64,000 nt of DNA from Leptasterias polaris (GCA_037783415.1 JAZGTN010000149.1:868001-932000); one strand, 5' to 3'. Positions 10,500 to 19,924 are shown, numbered from the stretch's first letter. Numbers and translations are program-made. Notes: a model not told the origin generated them from the letters alone.

Positions 10500-11506
10500 T
10501 CTTACTTTCAACACCATGCAAAGCTTCAAACACCACTTAGCTGAATGTTTGTTTATAAAAAAAATAAAAATAAAAAAAATTGTCAGCAGACCCCGAAAAA
10601 GCAGGTTGAAAAGAAGTGCAACCTCATTCGTGATTTTCTCCAAACACGTTTTTTAATATACTTTGGACGAGATAGGTCGCTTCGTGGTACCAGTGACGAT
10701 ATCTTAAAATAATCTACAAATAGTTTTGTATAAATCTCAAAACCTGTCGAAATAAAGTATTCCCTTGTTTGCACATTTCAACCACGAACATACAACAAAA
10801 GAAAAATAATTTTTTTTCAAGGTGCGAAGGTAAACAATAATATGAAATCCTCGGTGGAACCAACTAAAAACTAATGTGTTGATGAGAAATGTACCAAATA
10901 AAACAAAGAATAGTCAAATTCAACACGCGTCTTTTGTTTTATTTAATACACACAATTTTTTTTTTTATTATGTATAAACAGAACAATCAGAATTGTTACG
11001 ACAGGTTGAAGAATTGCTAGCATGCTGACAGTTTTTCTGAATCAACTTCTCTGTACTACACAGCACGTTTTACTCTCCTTGCATATCTTGCTTGCATCGG
11101 GGTTTTGTTATCATTCATAAGGTGGCTCAGAAGGCCAGGTAGTGGAAAAACCCGTTTATGGTGCATGTAAACAAAATTGCTGGGAGGTCTTTTGTTTTTA
11201 ACAACAAATTTCTTTACATTGGTCGATTTTTTGAAGCAGCAACTCTTTGACGAATTTAAGACAATACGAAACACAGCGTTAAAACAAATGATATTTGTGG
11301 TGAACATGATAAACATTGCTCCAGTGGCATAAAGAGAAACAGTTTTCTATATGTGTCATGTATCCATAAAATGAATCCACAAATCTAATGCACATGTAAG
11401 CACGCACACTGTGAGTAGCCATAGTACAGTGTGTGGTGCCTATTGTTTCAAAGCATGTGAGTCAAACGAGCGTGAGCTGTGAAGACACGCTCACATGATA
11501 GAGTCA
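10500..11506. other. Intergenic, nothing recognised
   Basis: AT-rich DNA. AGATAGGTCGCTTCGTGG near 10670 is an inverted relative of the repeat end seen at 2165 and 4385. No gene is supported. Confidence 0.4.
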
Positions 11507-11749
11507 GGGCCCAATCATAGCGCTGCTTAACGGTAAGCAAATTCTCGGGCTAACTGTAGCAGAAAATGTTGCTTAAGCATAAACGTATTTCTCAGGTTAG
11601 CAAGCGCCGGCCACATTGCGCGTTCACAATGGATTTGCATTGTGACGTCATTCATTTTCGTGCCGTAAGCACCGGAAGGTTAGCATGCCTTTTCGTGTGA
11701 TTAAGGTTAGCAGCAGAATCGGCCGAATCAGCTCTATGAAATTGGGCCC
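11507..11749. mobile_element. Short MITE with GGGCCCAAT ends
   Basis: GGGCCCAATCATAGCGCTGC on the left faces CAGCTCTATGAAATTGGGCCC on the right, forming imperfect inverted ends. GGTTAGCA-like strings recur inside. A related fragment (CTCTGCTTACCGCGG ... GCCATGAAATTGG) lies at 55855-55970. The target duplication is unclear. Confidence 0.6.
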
Positions 11750-11815
11750 AGAAATGTAGACAAGTAGTAAAAGGGTTTTCTTCGCTATATTGTTGATATG
11801 ACTTTACCCCCATAT

Positions 11816-11988
11816 TTTGTAACACTTACATTACATTCCCAACAACATGTATGATTTTCATGGTCATAAATTACTTTAAGCTAAAAAAAAAATACACGAA
11901 ACAATTAAATCTCGCCCACATAAAACTCCACATGATTGGTACCACAATGGTCATAAATACGTGTGAGACTTGCACTTGCACGATCTAT
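11816..11988 (-). mobile_element. Fragment of the TA-flanked MITE
   Basis: ACATTCCCAACAACATGTAT, CTCGCCCACATAAAACTCCA and GAGACTTGCA match the right half of the copy at 39087-39696 in the same orientation, with the terminal repeat altered by a small insertion. Confidence 0.75.
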
Positions 11989-12286
11989 AATAATAGGATG
12001 ACTATGAAACGTCGGATGGTGAAAAGCCACTCATTGAGGTAGGGACTGAAAAATAAATCCAATGGCAAGCTCTGGTTAAAGGTGAATTCGAACCGGGGTC
12101 CAAAGAGGTGAACTGCAGGGAAATGAACCAATGAACCAATCTAATCCCTTTTTTTTACATGACTACCGGTTGATCGAATACCTTTACACACGTATCGGGT
12201 AAATATCGATGCTTAAATAAACCTGTTTGCAACGTTCTTTTAAGACTAAATACTTATAATGTTTAAAGCAACATGTAACAGTTCAA

Positions 12287-12332
12287 CAGTACTTGGACGG
12301 GAGACCTCCTGGGAATACCGGGTGCTGTAGAC
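12287..12332 (+). rRNA. 5S rRNA, 3' fragment
   Basis: CAGTACTTGGACGGGAGACC through GGGTGCTGTAGAC is the 3' part of a 5S gene; the 5' part is missing at a junction with unrelated DNA. Its end is exactly 199 bp before the end of the next copy, so it is the truncated first unit of the array. Confidence 0.85.
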
Positions 12333-12413
12333 ATCTTTTGTATTTTTCCTCAAAATATGGGGGTTAGATATCTAAACTGGAAACTGAAGCCCCTATATTA
12401 AAGTCAACAAAGT

Positions 12414-12532
12414 GTATACGGCCATACTACGCTGAAAACACCGGTTCTCGTCTGTTCACCGAAGTTAAGCATCGTCGGGCCCGTTCAGTACTTGGACGGG
12501 AGACCTCCTGGGAATAACGGGTGCTGTAGACC
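12414..12532 (+). rRNA. 5S rRNA gene copy (array 1)
   Basis: The sequence from GTATACGGCCATACTACGCT to GGTGCTGTAGAC is a full-length 5S gene, transcribed by RNA polymerase III and incorporated in the large ribosomal subunit. The internal box A region (GAAGTTAAGCATC) and box C region (CAGTACTTGGACGGGAGACC) are present, a TATATTAAAG string lies about 25 bp upstream and a T-run follows. Differences from the best local copy, such as GTATAC for GTCTAC and AACGGG for ACCGGG, suggest it is diverged and perhaps not functional. Confidence 0.85.
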
Positions 12533-12612
12533 ACTTTTGTATTTTTCCTCAAAATAAGGAGGTTAGATATCTAAACTGGAAACTGAAGTCCGTATATTAA
12601 AGTCATCAACGT

Positions 12613-12731
12613 GTCTACGGCCATACTACGCTGAAAACACCGGTTCTTGTCTGATCAACGAAGTTAAGCATCGTCGGGCACAGTCAGTACATGGACGGGA
12701 GACCTCCTGGGAATACCGGGTGCTGTAGACC
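12613..12731 (+). rRNA. 5S rRNA gene copy (array 1)
   Basis: Second full-length unit, 199 bp after the first. It begins GTCTACGGCCATACTACG and ends GGTGCTGTAGAC. Changes such as CAACGAAG for CACCGAAG and ACATGG for ACTTGG fall in conserved or promoter positions. Confidence 0.85.
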
Positions 12732-12811
12732 TCTTTTGTATTTTTCCTCAACATACTGAGGTTAGATATCTAAACTGGAAACTGAAGTCCGTATGTTAAA
12801 GTCATCAACGT

Positions 12812-12930
12812 GTCTACGGCCATACTACGCTGAAAACACCGGTTCTCGTCTGATCACAGAAGTTAAGCATCGTCGACCCTGGTCAGTACTTGGACGGGAG
12901 ACCTTCTGGGAATACCGGGTGCTGTGGACC
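12812..12930 (+). rRNA. 5S rRNA gene copy (array 1)
   Basis: Third full-length unit at the same 199-bp spacing. CGTCGACCCTGG replaces CGTCGGGCCCGG, and GCTGTGGAC replaces GCTGTAGAC at the 3' acceptor strand, which would weaken the terminal helix. Confidence 0.85.
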
Positions 12931-13010
12931 TCTTTTGTATTTTTCCTTAAAATACGGAGGTTAGATATCTAAACTGGAAACTGAAGCCCCTATATTAAAG
13001 TCATCAACGT

Positions 13011-13130
13011 GTCTACGGCCATACTACGCTGAAAACACCGGTTTTCGTCTCATCACCGAAGTTAAGCATCGTCGGGCCCAGTCAGTACTTGGACGGGAGA
13101 CCTCCTGGGAATACCGGCCGGCTGTAGACC
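13011..13130 (+). rRNA. 5S rRNA gene copy (array 1)
   Basis: Fourth full-length unit, 199 bp on. TACCGGCCGGCTGTAGAC carries an extra base and substitutions in place of TACCGGGTGCTGTAGAC, so the 3' helix is altered. Confidence 0.85.
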
Positions 13131-13210
13131 TCTTTTGTATTTTCCCTCAACATACCGAGGTTAGATATCTAAACTGGAAACTGAAGTCCGTATGTTAAAG
13201 TCATCAACGT

Positions 13211-13313
13211 GTCTACGGCCATACTACGCTGAAAACACCGGTTCTCGTCTGATCACCGAAGTTCAGCATTGTCGGGCCTGGTCAGTACTTGGACGGGAGA
13301 CTTCCTGGGAATG
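13211..13313 (+). rRNA. 5S rRNA, 3'-truncated copy (array 1 end)
   Basis: The fifth unit starts with an intact GTCTACGGCC but stops matching after CTTCCTGGGAAT, where it meets GGGGTTCGACCCCCC. The last 17 or so bases of the gene and the spacer are lost, marking the array boundary. Confidence 0.85.
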
Positions 13314-14050
13314 GGGTTCGACCCCCCCGAGTACCTTTCCTTGACCATCCTGGACCCCCGATCACCGGATATGACCAACCCGATCACAGGAAGTTAATGT
13401 GCCGATTTTCACTACATTTGCATATACTTTTGTCCACAGGAAGTCTTTTCACCGAATTTGCATATACGTTTGCCTTCTCTGGACTCATTTGTTTAAAGCA
13501 AGACTCAGTGATTTTTGTTTGTACAAAATAATTTGTCTCATTGCTCTTTAGATTAATATCTTACCCCAAATAAATCTTCCAAGTTTTATACATAAAAGAG
13601 CTCTAGAAACTGACAAATAAAACTGCTTAGCTGTGCTATAATTTTAAACATGGTTGCTGAATTCAGTTACCTGAATAAATAGGAGCACCAAATAAAGATG
13701 GCCGATTCCATCAAAGTGTATTTTTCTAACATTTGCAGTTCGAATTTGGCTTATTACTTTCAGTTGGTTGGTTAGACATAGGTAAGCTTTGCAATCATGC
13801 TAAAAGCTTCAATTCAACAAAATTGAGGAATTAAAGCACTGAGTCTTGCTTTAAGAGAGAAAATAACTACTCATATTAAAATCAAGCAATATACACAACA
13901 CAAAGTGTAGATTTTAAAAGACAAGTATTTTATTTGTTTTCACCTCTTATTCATTCTTTCTTTAAAACAAGAGCAAGTTCATGACTCCAAGAACAATACT
14001 GTTAACCTACAAATTCCTCTCTGTTGGATGGGACAGTAGGTTTTCACTTT
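13314..14050. other. Intergenic, nothing recognised
   Basis: AT-rich DNA after the 5S array without a supportable gene. CTTTAAGA- and TTAAAGCA-type strings may be transposon ends but no pair could be defined. Confidence 0.4.
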
Positions 14051-14056
14051 CATGTA

Positions 14057-14077
14057 CCCCCCCCCCCCCCCCCCCCC
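14057..14077. repeat. Poly-C tract of 21 bases
   Basis: A homopolymer at the start of the foldback array; shorter C- and T-rich runs recur between the later units. Confidence 0.9.
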
Positions 14078-14127
14078 TCTCCACCCCATGTGTAGGCTAG
14101 GCCTACTTCCACCCATGAATACCGTAC

Positions 14128-14539
14128 CGACACCAGTATAATCCCACCCGCAGTGCATACACAACACAACCTGGCATTGATCTATTGGCATGTATTGCAA
14201 GTGGGACTACACTGGAGTCAGTACAGTTTACCCCTCCCTCTCTCCCCCTCCCCCACCCCAGGATGTGTACTCTCTCTGCGTGTATATCGTATAGACCAGC
14301 TGACTTCAGAATAATCCCACCTGCAGTACATTTGCCTATACACCACATAACCTGGCATTGATGTACTGCAAGTGGGACTACACTGGAGTCAGTAGGGTTC
14401 ACTCCCTCCCTTTTGTACTCTGTCTAATGTATAGGGCCTACCTTACTGACTTCAGTATAATCCCACCTGCAGTACATACACAGCACAACCAAGCATTGGT
14501 TTCTTAGCATGTACTGCAAGTGGGGCTACACTGCATCAG
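14128..14539. repeat. Tandem array of three foldback units
   Basis: Three units at 14128-14220, 14301-14391 and 14447-14539 each begin with a TGACTTCAGTATAATCCCAC-like arm and end with an inverse GTGGGACTACACTGGAGTCA-like arm. Each can fold into a hairpin of about 30 imperfect pairs. The units are separated by C/T-rich linkers that are themselves similar, so hairpin and linker were duplicated together. Confidence 0.8.
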
Positions 14540-14912
14540 TATGGTTTACCCCTCCCTCCCTTCACCCACTTTGTGTGAAACATTACGTATGGTACTTCAA
14601 AATATGATATTTCTGTACTATTTCCAGTATGAACAAATGCTGCAAAATCTAGCAGATTAACTATGTAAGGAAGTATTAAAGCCACAGTCATACTTGTATG
14701 TAAATATGTAAATAGCATCATCCTTTAACTAATGGTAGCTGAAAACCACATTCTATTTGACCGAACTATTTACAAGAACCGATCAAAAACAAACAATGCC
14801 ATGCATTAACAATGGTAATGTTGACAAATTCTTCTCATATCTCAAAAAACTCCCATCAAAATGGAAAACTGTTTTCAGCTACAAAAGCTAAAAGATAAAG
14901 GAGGGATATACT
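14540..14912. other. Intergenic, nothing recognised
   Basis: AT-rich DNA between the foldback array and the fossil minus-strand gene; nothing further is supported. Confidence 0.4.
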
Positions 14913-15110
14913 TTAAAAGTAGCAAATAGTTCTGTAAACCTTGTTTCTGAGGTTGACAGGGATGAGATGATGATCACCATCATCAGAAAGTTGTAGGAGA
15001 AGTGCCAGGTTCTCTACATCATATCCAGGGAGATGAAGATGACTTGGTTTCATTAGTATATCTTCCAGGACAGGACTGATCTGTCCTGCTATCTGCTCCT
15101 CATTGGTCAC
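14913..15110 (-). pseudogene. Fossil minus-strand gene, 3' exon candidate
   Basis: An open frame begins after an AG (ACAACAG) and reads VTNEEQIAGQISPVLEDILM, then HLHLPGYDVENLALLLQL and a stop. Composition is protein-like and the strand matches the exons at 15404, 16153 and 17164, so it is probably part of the same decayed gene. I do not recognise a domain. Confidence 0.4.
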
Positions 15111-15215
15111 TGTTGTATTGTGGTGTGTTGTGTTATCATGAACTACAAGTTAATACTAAATAAATGTTTCGAAGATGGCCGCCCCCATCACGACAGTTAA
15201 ACGGTGAGTTCGTTC

Positions 15216-15404
15216 CATGATCATATTTACTAGTTTGAAGGACCCTGAACATAACAGTCACAACAGCATGCTTGGTACTGATTAAGTCCATGGGGTCCAC
15301 TTGAATGTCACTAGCGTCTGCGTCTGTGCTCGCATCTGTGCTCTCATCTTTAATGCCCTCGTCCTCGGACTCCATCTCTTCTACATTGGATTGCTCTTCT
15401 TCAG
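15216..15404 (-). pseudogene. Fossil minus-strand gene, acidic exon candidate
   Basis: It begins after a TTTGTTTATACAG acceptor and encodes an acidic Ser/Asp/Glu-rich segment (EEEQSNVEEMESEDEG ... DADASDIQVDPMD). Its phase does not match the end of the 16010-16153 exon directly, so an intervening exon is missing or destroyed. The 3' limit is uncertain. Confidence 0.35.
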
Positions 15405-15772
15405 CTGTATAAACAAAAAAATAGAATACAAACATGTAGACAACTGCATACAATGTTTTTACATTCTAAAGTCAAATATTTGGATATTTTAAATCATAAG
15501 TTGTTAATTTGACATTTTCATTGAGGATATATTGTTTAAACATTATGAACATACATTGTTATGGGGTCTTCTATAAAATATGTCAGACCTCATTTGGAAC
15601 AAATTGGAAGTCATCAACTTTTAACTTTCTATGAAGTTTATCAGGGTTCTTTGTCATCATTGAATCATTATACCACTGCATTATTTAGTTATAAAATGAA
15701 GTATAGGGCTTAAAAAGATATGGGGTCACACATACAAAAGTTTGATACTTATACACAGCAAAATTCATACGG

Positions 15773-15963
15773 CCTGCTGATTGAAAAACAATAGTCCAGT
15801 TACATCACCGGTACCAGCCTGCGAAGTTCCGATATTGGTACAGGAGTGTAACTGTGTCGTTACAATTCAGTTGGGCACAGGGATACAGTACCGATACTGG
15901 ATTGTAACGACACCGTTACGCTGCCGGTGTTGTAACTCAACTATTGTTTTTCAATCAGCGGGC
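15773..15963. mobile_element. 190-bp foldback MITE
   Basis: GCCTGCTGATTGAAAAACAA at the left end is mirrored by TTGTTTTTCAATCAGCGGGC at the right end. The arms extend about 45 bp (through TCACCGGTACCAGC and GCTGCCGGTGTTG), and the middle is itself full of GTTAC/GTAAC and CCGATA/TATCGG inversions. It sits 41 bp past the splice donor of the fossil gene exon at 16010. Confidence 0.8.
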
Positions 15964-16009
15964 TGTAGGAATTTCGCTGTGTATGTAATGACCCATTGTG
16001 TAACCTTAC

Positions 16010-16153
16010 CTGCATACAACTCAGATGTTTACTGGCAGAAGCCCAATGCTTATCGACAGCTTCTGGAGACTTATACAAAGGGATACCATCGATGTCTAGA
16101 CCAGCTGGACAATTGAACTCTTCCAGGATGTACTCAACAGCAAATGCACTCTC
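16010..16153 (-). pseudogene. Fossil minus-strand gene, exon
   Basis: Bounded by TTTTTCTGCAG before and GTAAGGTT after, this 144-nt phase 0-0 exon encodes 48 residues including FNCPAGLDIDGIPLYKS and AVDKHWASASKHLSCMQ. It follows the exon at 16851-17164 in frame. From memory, a similar block occurs in uncharacterised fish and invertebrate proteins of unknown function; this cannot be verified here. Confidence 0.55.
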
Positions 16154-16445
16154 CTGCAGAAAAACAAGCAAGAAAACTGTGTAAATGCACTAATTTAAAG
16201 TAATCATGATTCCTTTAGTTTTCAATTTCCACATTATTGTTTCCTGTGTTAAAAAGAAAAGAAAACAGTAAAAAGTCACTGATCTTTCACAATTTGCAAC
16301 TCCTCAAATCCTCATTAACTGATGAAGGAAAACAAGTGTTCACATTGCAGAGACTAATTTCGAAGATCAACAATGTGTTTTGATGCATTCAATGCATATA
16401 TCATTCTTAATATCAAGTTCTTGAAATGAAAATATGCACAAAATA

Positions 16446-16830
16446 ATAACAAATAACAAACCACAAGGGAAACTGACTGGGTAAATTTTAAATGATTTTG
16501 GGTTGAAGAAGGAAAAATTGACTAGAGCGGGATTTGAACCAACGACCTCCGGATTGACGTGCCGGCGCTCTACCAACTGAGCTATCTAGCCCTATGATGG
16601 CGGTCTCCCTATTTTGTCAATATCCTTGTTCGGTGGGTGCCAGTCAGAAGCCATTTAACCGTAGACTGCCGTGTTGCCAAGGATCACACCCAAGTTACGA
16701 TACAACCTGGGAAGCGGCAGCCAGGGGATCACCATAAGGGGATGCGACTTTTTATATCAGATATCAAATAACAAACCACACGGGAAACTGACTGGGTAAA
16801 TTTTAAATGATTTGGGGTTGAAGAAGGAAA
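16446..16830 (-). repeat. tRNA-derived repeat flanked by a direct repeat
   Basis: A 65-bp segment containing GGGAAACTGACTGGGTAAAT occurs at 16449-16513 and again at 16767-16830 (offset about 318 bp, few mismatches). Between them lie a minus-strand tRNA-like sequence and about 175 bp of body. The arrangement looks like a 1.2-unit tandem of a SINE-like repeat or a short element with terminal direct repeats. Confidence 0.65.
16520..16591 (-). tRNA. tRNA-like SINE head / tRNA pseudogene
   Basis: On the minus strand a 72-nt cloverleaf can be drawn: acceptor GGCTAGA with TCTAGTC (all seven paired, one G-U), D arm GCTC..GAGC, box A TAGCTCAGTTGG and box B GGTTCAAATCC. The anticodon position reads GTC but U33 is absent, the anticodon stem closes with a C-T mismatch and the T stem has a mismatch. 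It is more likely a polymerase III SINE head than a working tRNA. Confidence 0.6.
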
Positions 16831-16850
16831 TAATAATAACATCAGCTTAC

Positions 16851-17164
16851 CTGGACACCACGTGTCACTCGGCGCACATAAGCTAATGCCTGATGTGGCT
16901 TGACGAAAGACAGCATTTCTTCATCGCTGTACTGCGAGAAGTCCTTGTTCCCTTTGCGAGTGACTTGGATGAGTTGGTCCATGCCATGTTTGTTGTGTGC
17001 CAGTACTGCACCAGAGCACTGATGAACACTCCATACTTGGCATGTGACTGCTTTATCACAACAACATCCCACCGGTGGAGCCAGTGCCAAATGTCAAGTC
17101 TGATGACCATACCATCATCACTCCAGTCTTGGAAGAGGGATTCAAGCCATGAGGCCCCACCATC
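16851..17164 (-). pseudogene. Fossil minus-strand gene, exon with frameshift
   Basis: The exon starts after TTGTTTCAAG and ends at CCAG before GTAAGCTG. The first part reads DGGASWLESLFQDWSDDGMV, then WHWLHRWDVVVIKQSHAKYG. After about position 17020 the sensible reading continues in another frame (SGAVLAHNK ... YSDEEMLSFVKPHQALAYVR). The frame change within a conserved-looking exon marks the gene as broken in this copy, unless it is a sequencing error. Confidence 0.55.
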
Positions 17165-17318
17165 CTTGAAACAAATGCAGACAGAATTGAACAGAATCGA
17201 TAACCATTTCCACCTTATCCCATATAAATCTATATAGTGAAAATAAGCACACTTCATAGATTTGTTTGCCAAAGTGATTGTTTGAGCAAAAAAATTGCTC
17301 ATAAGAGAACACACCCTT

Positions 17319-17415
17319 ACTGCTGTGTAGTTGCGATAATCGTAACCCTCCACGAAGGTCGCTTGCGACAAGCGACCTTCGTGGAGGGTTACGATTATCG
17401 CAACTAACTGCTGTG
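17319..17415. mobile_element. 79-bp palindromic MITE with 9-bp target duplication
   Basis: Positions 17328-17365 and 17369-17406 are perfect 38-bp inverted arms separated by CGA. The unit is bordered exactly by ACTGCTGTG at 17319-17327 and again at 17407-17415. A 9-bp duplication points to a Mutator-like or similar transposase supplied in trans. A related arm (AATCGTAACCCTCCA) occurs at about 2849. Confidence 0.9.
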
Positions 17416-18119
17416 CATTTTAAGGTCAATGAAGACGTCATTGTTGAATAATTAAAGTATTTGTACAGTATAAAACACAAAAACACAGGAGTTAAATTTG
17501 AAAGCACTTCGGCGAACAAAACTATGAACCATGATGGTCAAGGGGTTACGTATCGGGTCTATTGATTGGTGTTGTATGTTCGAGGGTCAGGATGTTGGTC
17601 CCCATGAAGAGAAATTATTATGATAAATTCCTGGTAATAATGGCTGTGCACTATGACCCTGGTGAAAAGCTGATGGCGGCAAATTACTAATAATATGTAC
17701 ATATTTAGCACAAAATACTTCACATACCTACAACAGCTGAGTTGTATACAACAGCTGAGTTGTTGTCAGCGTAGAGCACCTTTAGCGCTGCAGCATTGGC
17801 ACGTTTTAAAACGTGCGATGAGTCCATGAGCACTCCTTTAGCAATTCTCCGACTCAGCCGTCAGAGGCGACCACAACAGTTGTCAGAAACTGCCCCATCA
17901 AATAGCACACTTGTGCCTTTTCCATCTCCCTGAATTTTTTTCTTAAGAACCTGTATTAGAAAACATGCAAATACACACACAGAATTACAGCTGCAGTAAA
18001 AGATTTCTGTCTGAGACTACTATAACTATACTTCAATTCATTTCATTTTAATCAATCACAACATGATTGATAGGGCCTACATTAAAAAAAAAAAAAAATG
18101 AATTATTGGTGAATCGAAT
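17416..18119. other. Intergenic, nothing recognised
   Basis: Possible further remnants of the minus-strand fossil gene may lie around 17850-17950, but no frame is clear. A run of 15 A lies at 18084-18098. Confidence 0.35.
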
Positions 18120-18127
18120 GATTGGCA

Positions 18128-18296
18128 GTGTTGTATGACTCGAGTCCAGGACTCGGACTCGAGTCCGTCTCGAGTCACAATTTCGGTGACTCGGACTTGA
18201 CTCGAGTCACGTCTGCAAAAGACTCGGACTCGGACTCGGACTCGACTATCATGACTCGGACTTGTCCCCGAGGACTCGTGACTCGAGTCACGTATT
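18128..18296. repeat. Left subterminal ACTCGG repeat block
   Basis: Units of GACTCGGACTC and palindromic ACTCGAGTC are repeated with variations. The opposite block is at 18885-19024. ORFs translating as Asp-Ser or Arg-Val runs are by-products. Confidence 0.85.
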
Positions 18297-18884
18297 TTTT
18301 TACAAACAATACCTTTTTTAAATATTAAAAACAATTCCGACGATCCGATCGTCATTCCCGGAGTGCACATGTCATAGAGTTAACGTCTAGCACAATAAAT
18401 AAGTACTGTCGTATGGTGTTGCAAGTAATAGTGTTCGTGATTATTGTGTAGATGGCCATCTAAGTACAGCGCGTGTATGTTCGATTCGTATGTGCACGAC
18501 ACCAGCAGTATTATGCTGGTATTCTGTCAACGTTAACACCATAGCCGTACTGCTTGTGCTTGATGCCAGGGAAATGGCATGTCTGGTACCTGTAAAACAC
18601 AGCCTGCATATTGCACTGTGATGGCTGTGTGTTGTTTGCACCAGTTTCTACACATGGTCGAGACACAAACACGACGTCAAGTTTGGTCACGTCACTAGTA
18701 AAAAGTAGTACAACATTTTTTTAATCATGGCATCTGCCGTTCCGCCCCGTATTGTTTTATTTTGGTTATACCAACTTTAACAAAAAACTTTAACAGAACT
18801 TTGTTTAAAATAAATGTGTTTTATTTTGTCATTTCCAATTCTTATTTTACGACATTTGGTTTGCAATAAAAAAAAACAAGTGAC

Positions 18885-19024
18885 TCCCGTGACTCGGACT
18901 CGGACTCGGACCAAGTGACTCGTGACTCGGACTCGGACTCGGACCGGGAGACTCGGGACTCGGACTCGGACTCGACCCAAGTGACTTGAGACTCGGACTC
19001 GGACTCGACACAGGTGACTCGACT
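18885..19024. repeat. Right subterminal ACTCGG repeat block
   Basis: Three or four higher-order units, each containing GACTCGGACTCGGAC and about 33 bp long, close the hAT-like element. Confidence 0.85.
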
Positions 19025-19502
19025 ACAACTGATTGGCAAATTTAATTTCCCACCCATGACATCTAACTTTTTCAATTTTTTCCATCCACGACACGAACAT
19101 TTATTAACATTGTTTATTATTGGAAATTGGTAACATCAAACCTTCGATAATTATGTTTTTAATTCTACCTCAGTTATGTTACCAAGCAGTGTATACGTCG
19201 TACGTGCTGACGGATCCATATGTCATTCTGTCAATTCAACATTATCGTGCCATTATTTAGCTTTATTTGTGGGAAATTGTACCGTATAAATCCACAAAAT
19301 TATTTTGTTTTCGAGTGAATGAATTGTTGGTCGACCTTTGACCATGCTTTGACACTATCGTGAAGAAAGGTCACAGAGGTGACGTCATCCTCAACATCGG
19401 TCGGTGATTGGTCTGTTGAGCAAACAGCTTGCTCAACAGAGCTCAATGATTGGCCTGTTGAGGAAACTGGCTGCTCAACAGAGCTCAATGATTGGTTGGT
19501 TA

Positions 19503-19559
19503 AGGGCCCGGTTAAGTACTTGGATGGGAGAGCGCCTGGGAATACCGGGTGCTGTAGAC
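19503..19559 (+). rRNA. 5S rRNA, 3' fragment (array 2 start)
   Basis: GGGCCCGGTTAAGTACTTGG through GGTGCTGTAGAC is the 3' half of a 5S gene. It differs from neighbours in having TGGATGGGAGAGCGCC. The 5' half is missing at a junction with unrelated DNA. Confidence 0.85.
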
Positions 19560-19725
19560 ATATGTTGTATTTTTTCTCAACATACTGAGGTTAGATATCT
19601 AAACTGGAAACTGAAGTCCGTATATTAAAGTCATCAACGTAGACATCTTTTGTATTTTTCCTCAAAATACGGAGGTTAGATATCTAAACTGGAAACTGAA
19701 GCCCCTATATTAAAGTCAACAAAGT
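19560..19725 (+). repeat. Two fused 5S spacers with the gene deleted
   Basis: Two successive copies of the spacer (TTAGATATCTAAACTGG) are joined at about 19640 by TCATCAACGTAGACATC. This is the pre-gene spacer running straight into the last bases of a 5S gene, so almost the whole gene between the GT of GTCTAC and the GT of GTAGAC has been removed. Confidence 0.85.
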
Positions 19726-19844
19726 GTCTACGGCAATACTACGCTGAAAACACCGATTCTCGTCTGATCACCGAAGTTAAGCATCGTCGGGCCCGGTCAG
19801 TACTTGGACGGGAGACCTCCTGGGAATACCGGGTGCTGTAGACA
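19726..19844 (+). rRNA. 5S rRNA gene copy (array 2), best preserved
   Basis: Full-length unit from GTCTACGG to GGTGCTGTAGAC with intact internal promoter boxes: GAAGTTAAGCATC and GGTCAGTACTTGGACGGGAG. It has only a few differences from the local consensus (GGCAATAC, CCGATTCTC), a TATATTAAAG string upstream and T-runs downstream. If any copy in the window is transcribed, this one is the best candidate. Confidence 0.9.
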
Positions 19845-19924
19845 TCTTTTGTATTTTTCCTCAACATACTGAGGTTAGATATCTAAACTGGAAACTGAAG
19901 TCCGTATGTTAAAGTCATCGACCT

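Larger units (their letters stand above)
18120..19038. mobile_element. hAT-like non-autonomous element with 8-bp duplication
   Basis: The 903-bp element at 18128-19030 is bordered by GATTGGCA on both sides (18120-18127, 19031-19038). The ends read CAGTGTTGTA (counting CA of the duplication) and inverse TACAACTG, in the style of hAT termini. Both subterminal regions, about 170 and 140 bp, are dense in ACTCGG/ACTCGAGT units in the plus strand, which may be transposase-binding sites. No transposase ORF is present. Confidence 0.8.

Noticed and set aside
12080..12115. Box B-like GAATTCGAACCGGGGTCC on the minus strand
   Set aside because: No matching tRNA head or SINE body could be traced.
16520..16591. 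Functional tRNA-Asp (anticodon GTC)
   Set aside because: U33 is missing and stems have mismatches; the sequence is embedded in a repeat, so a SINE head is more likely.
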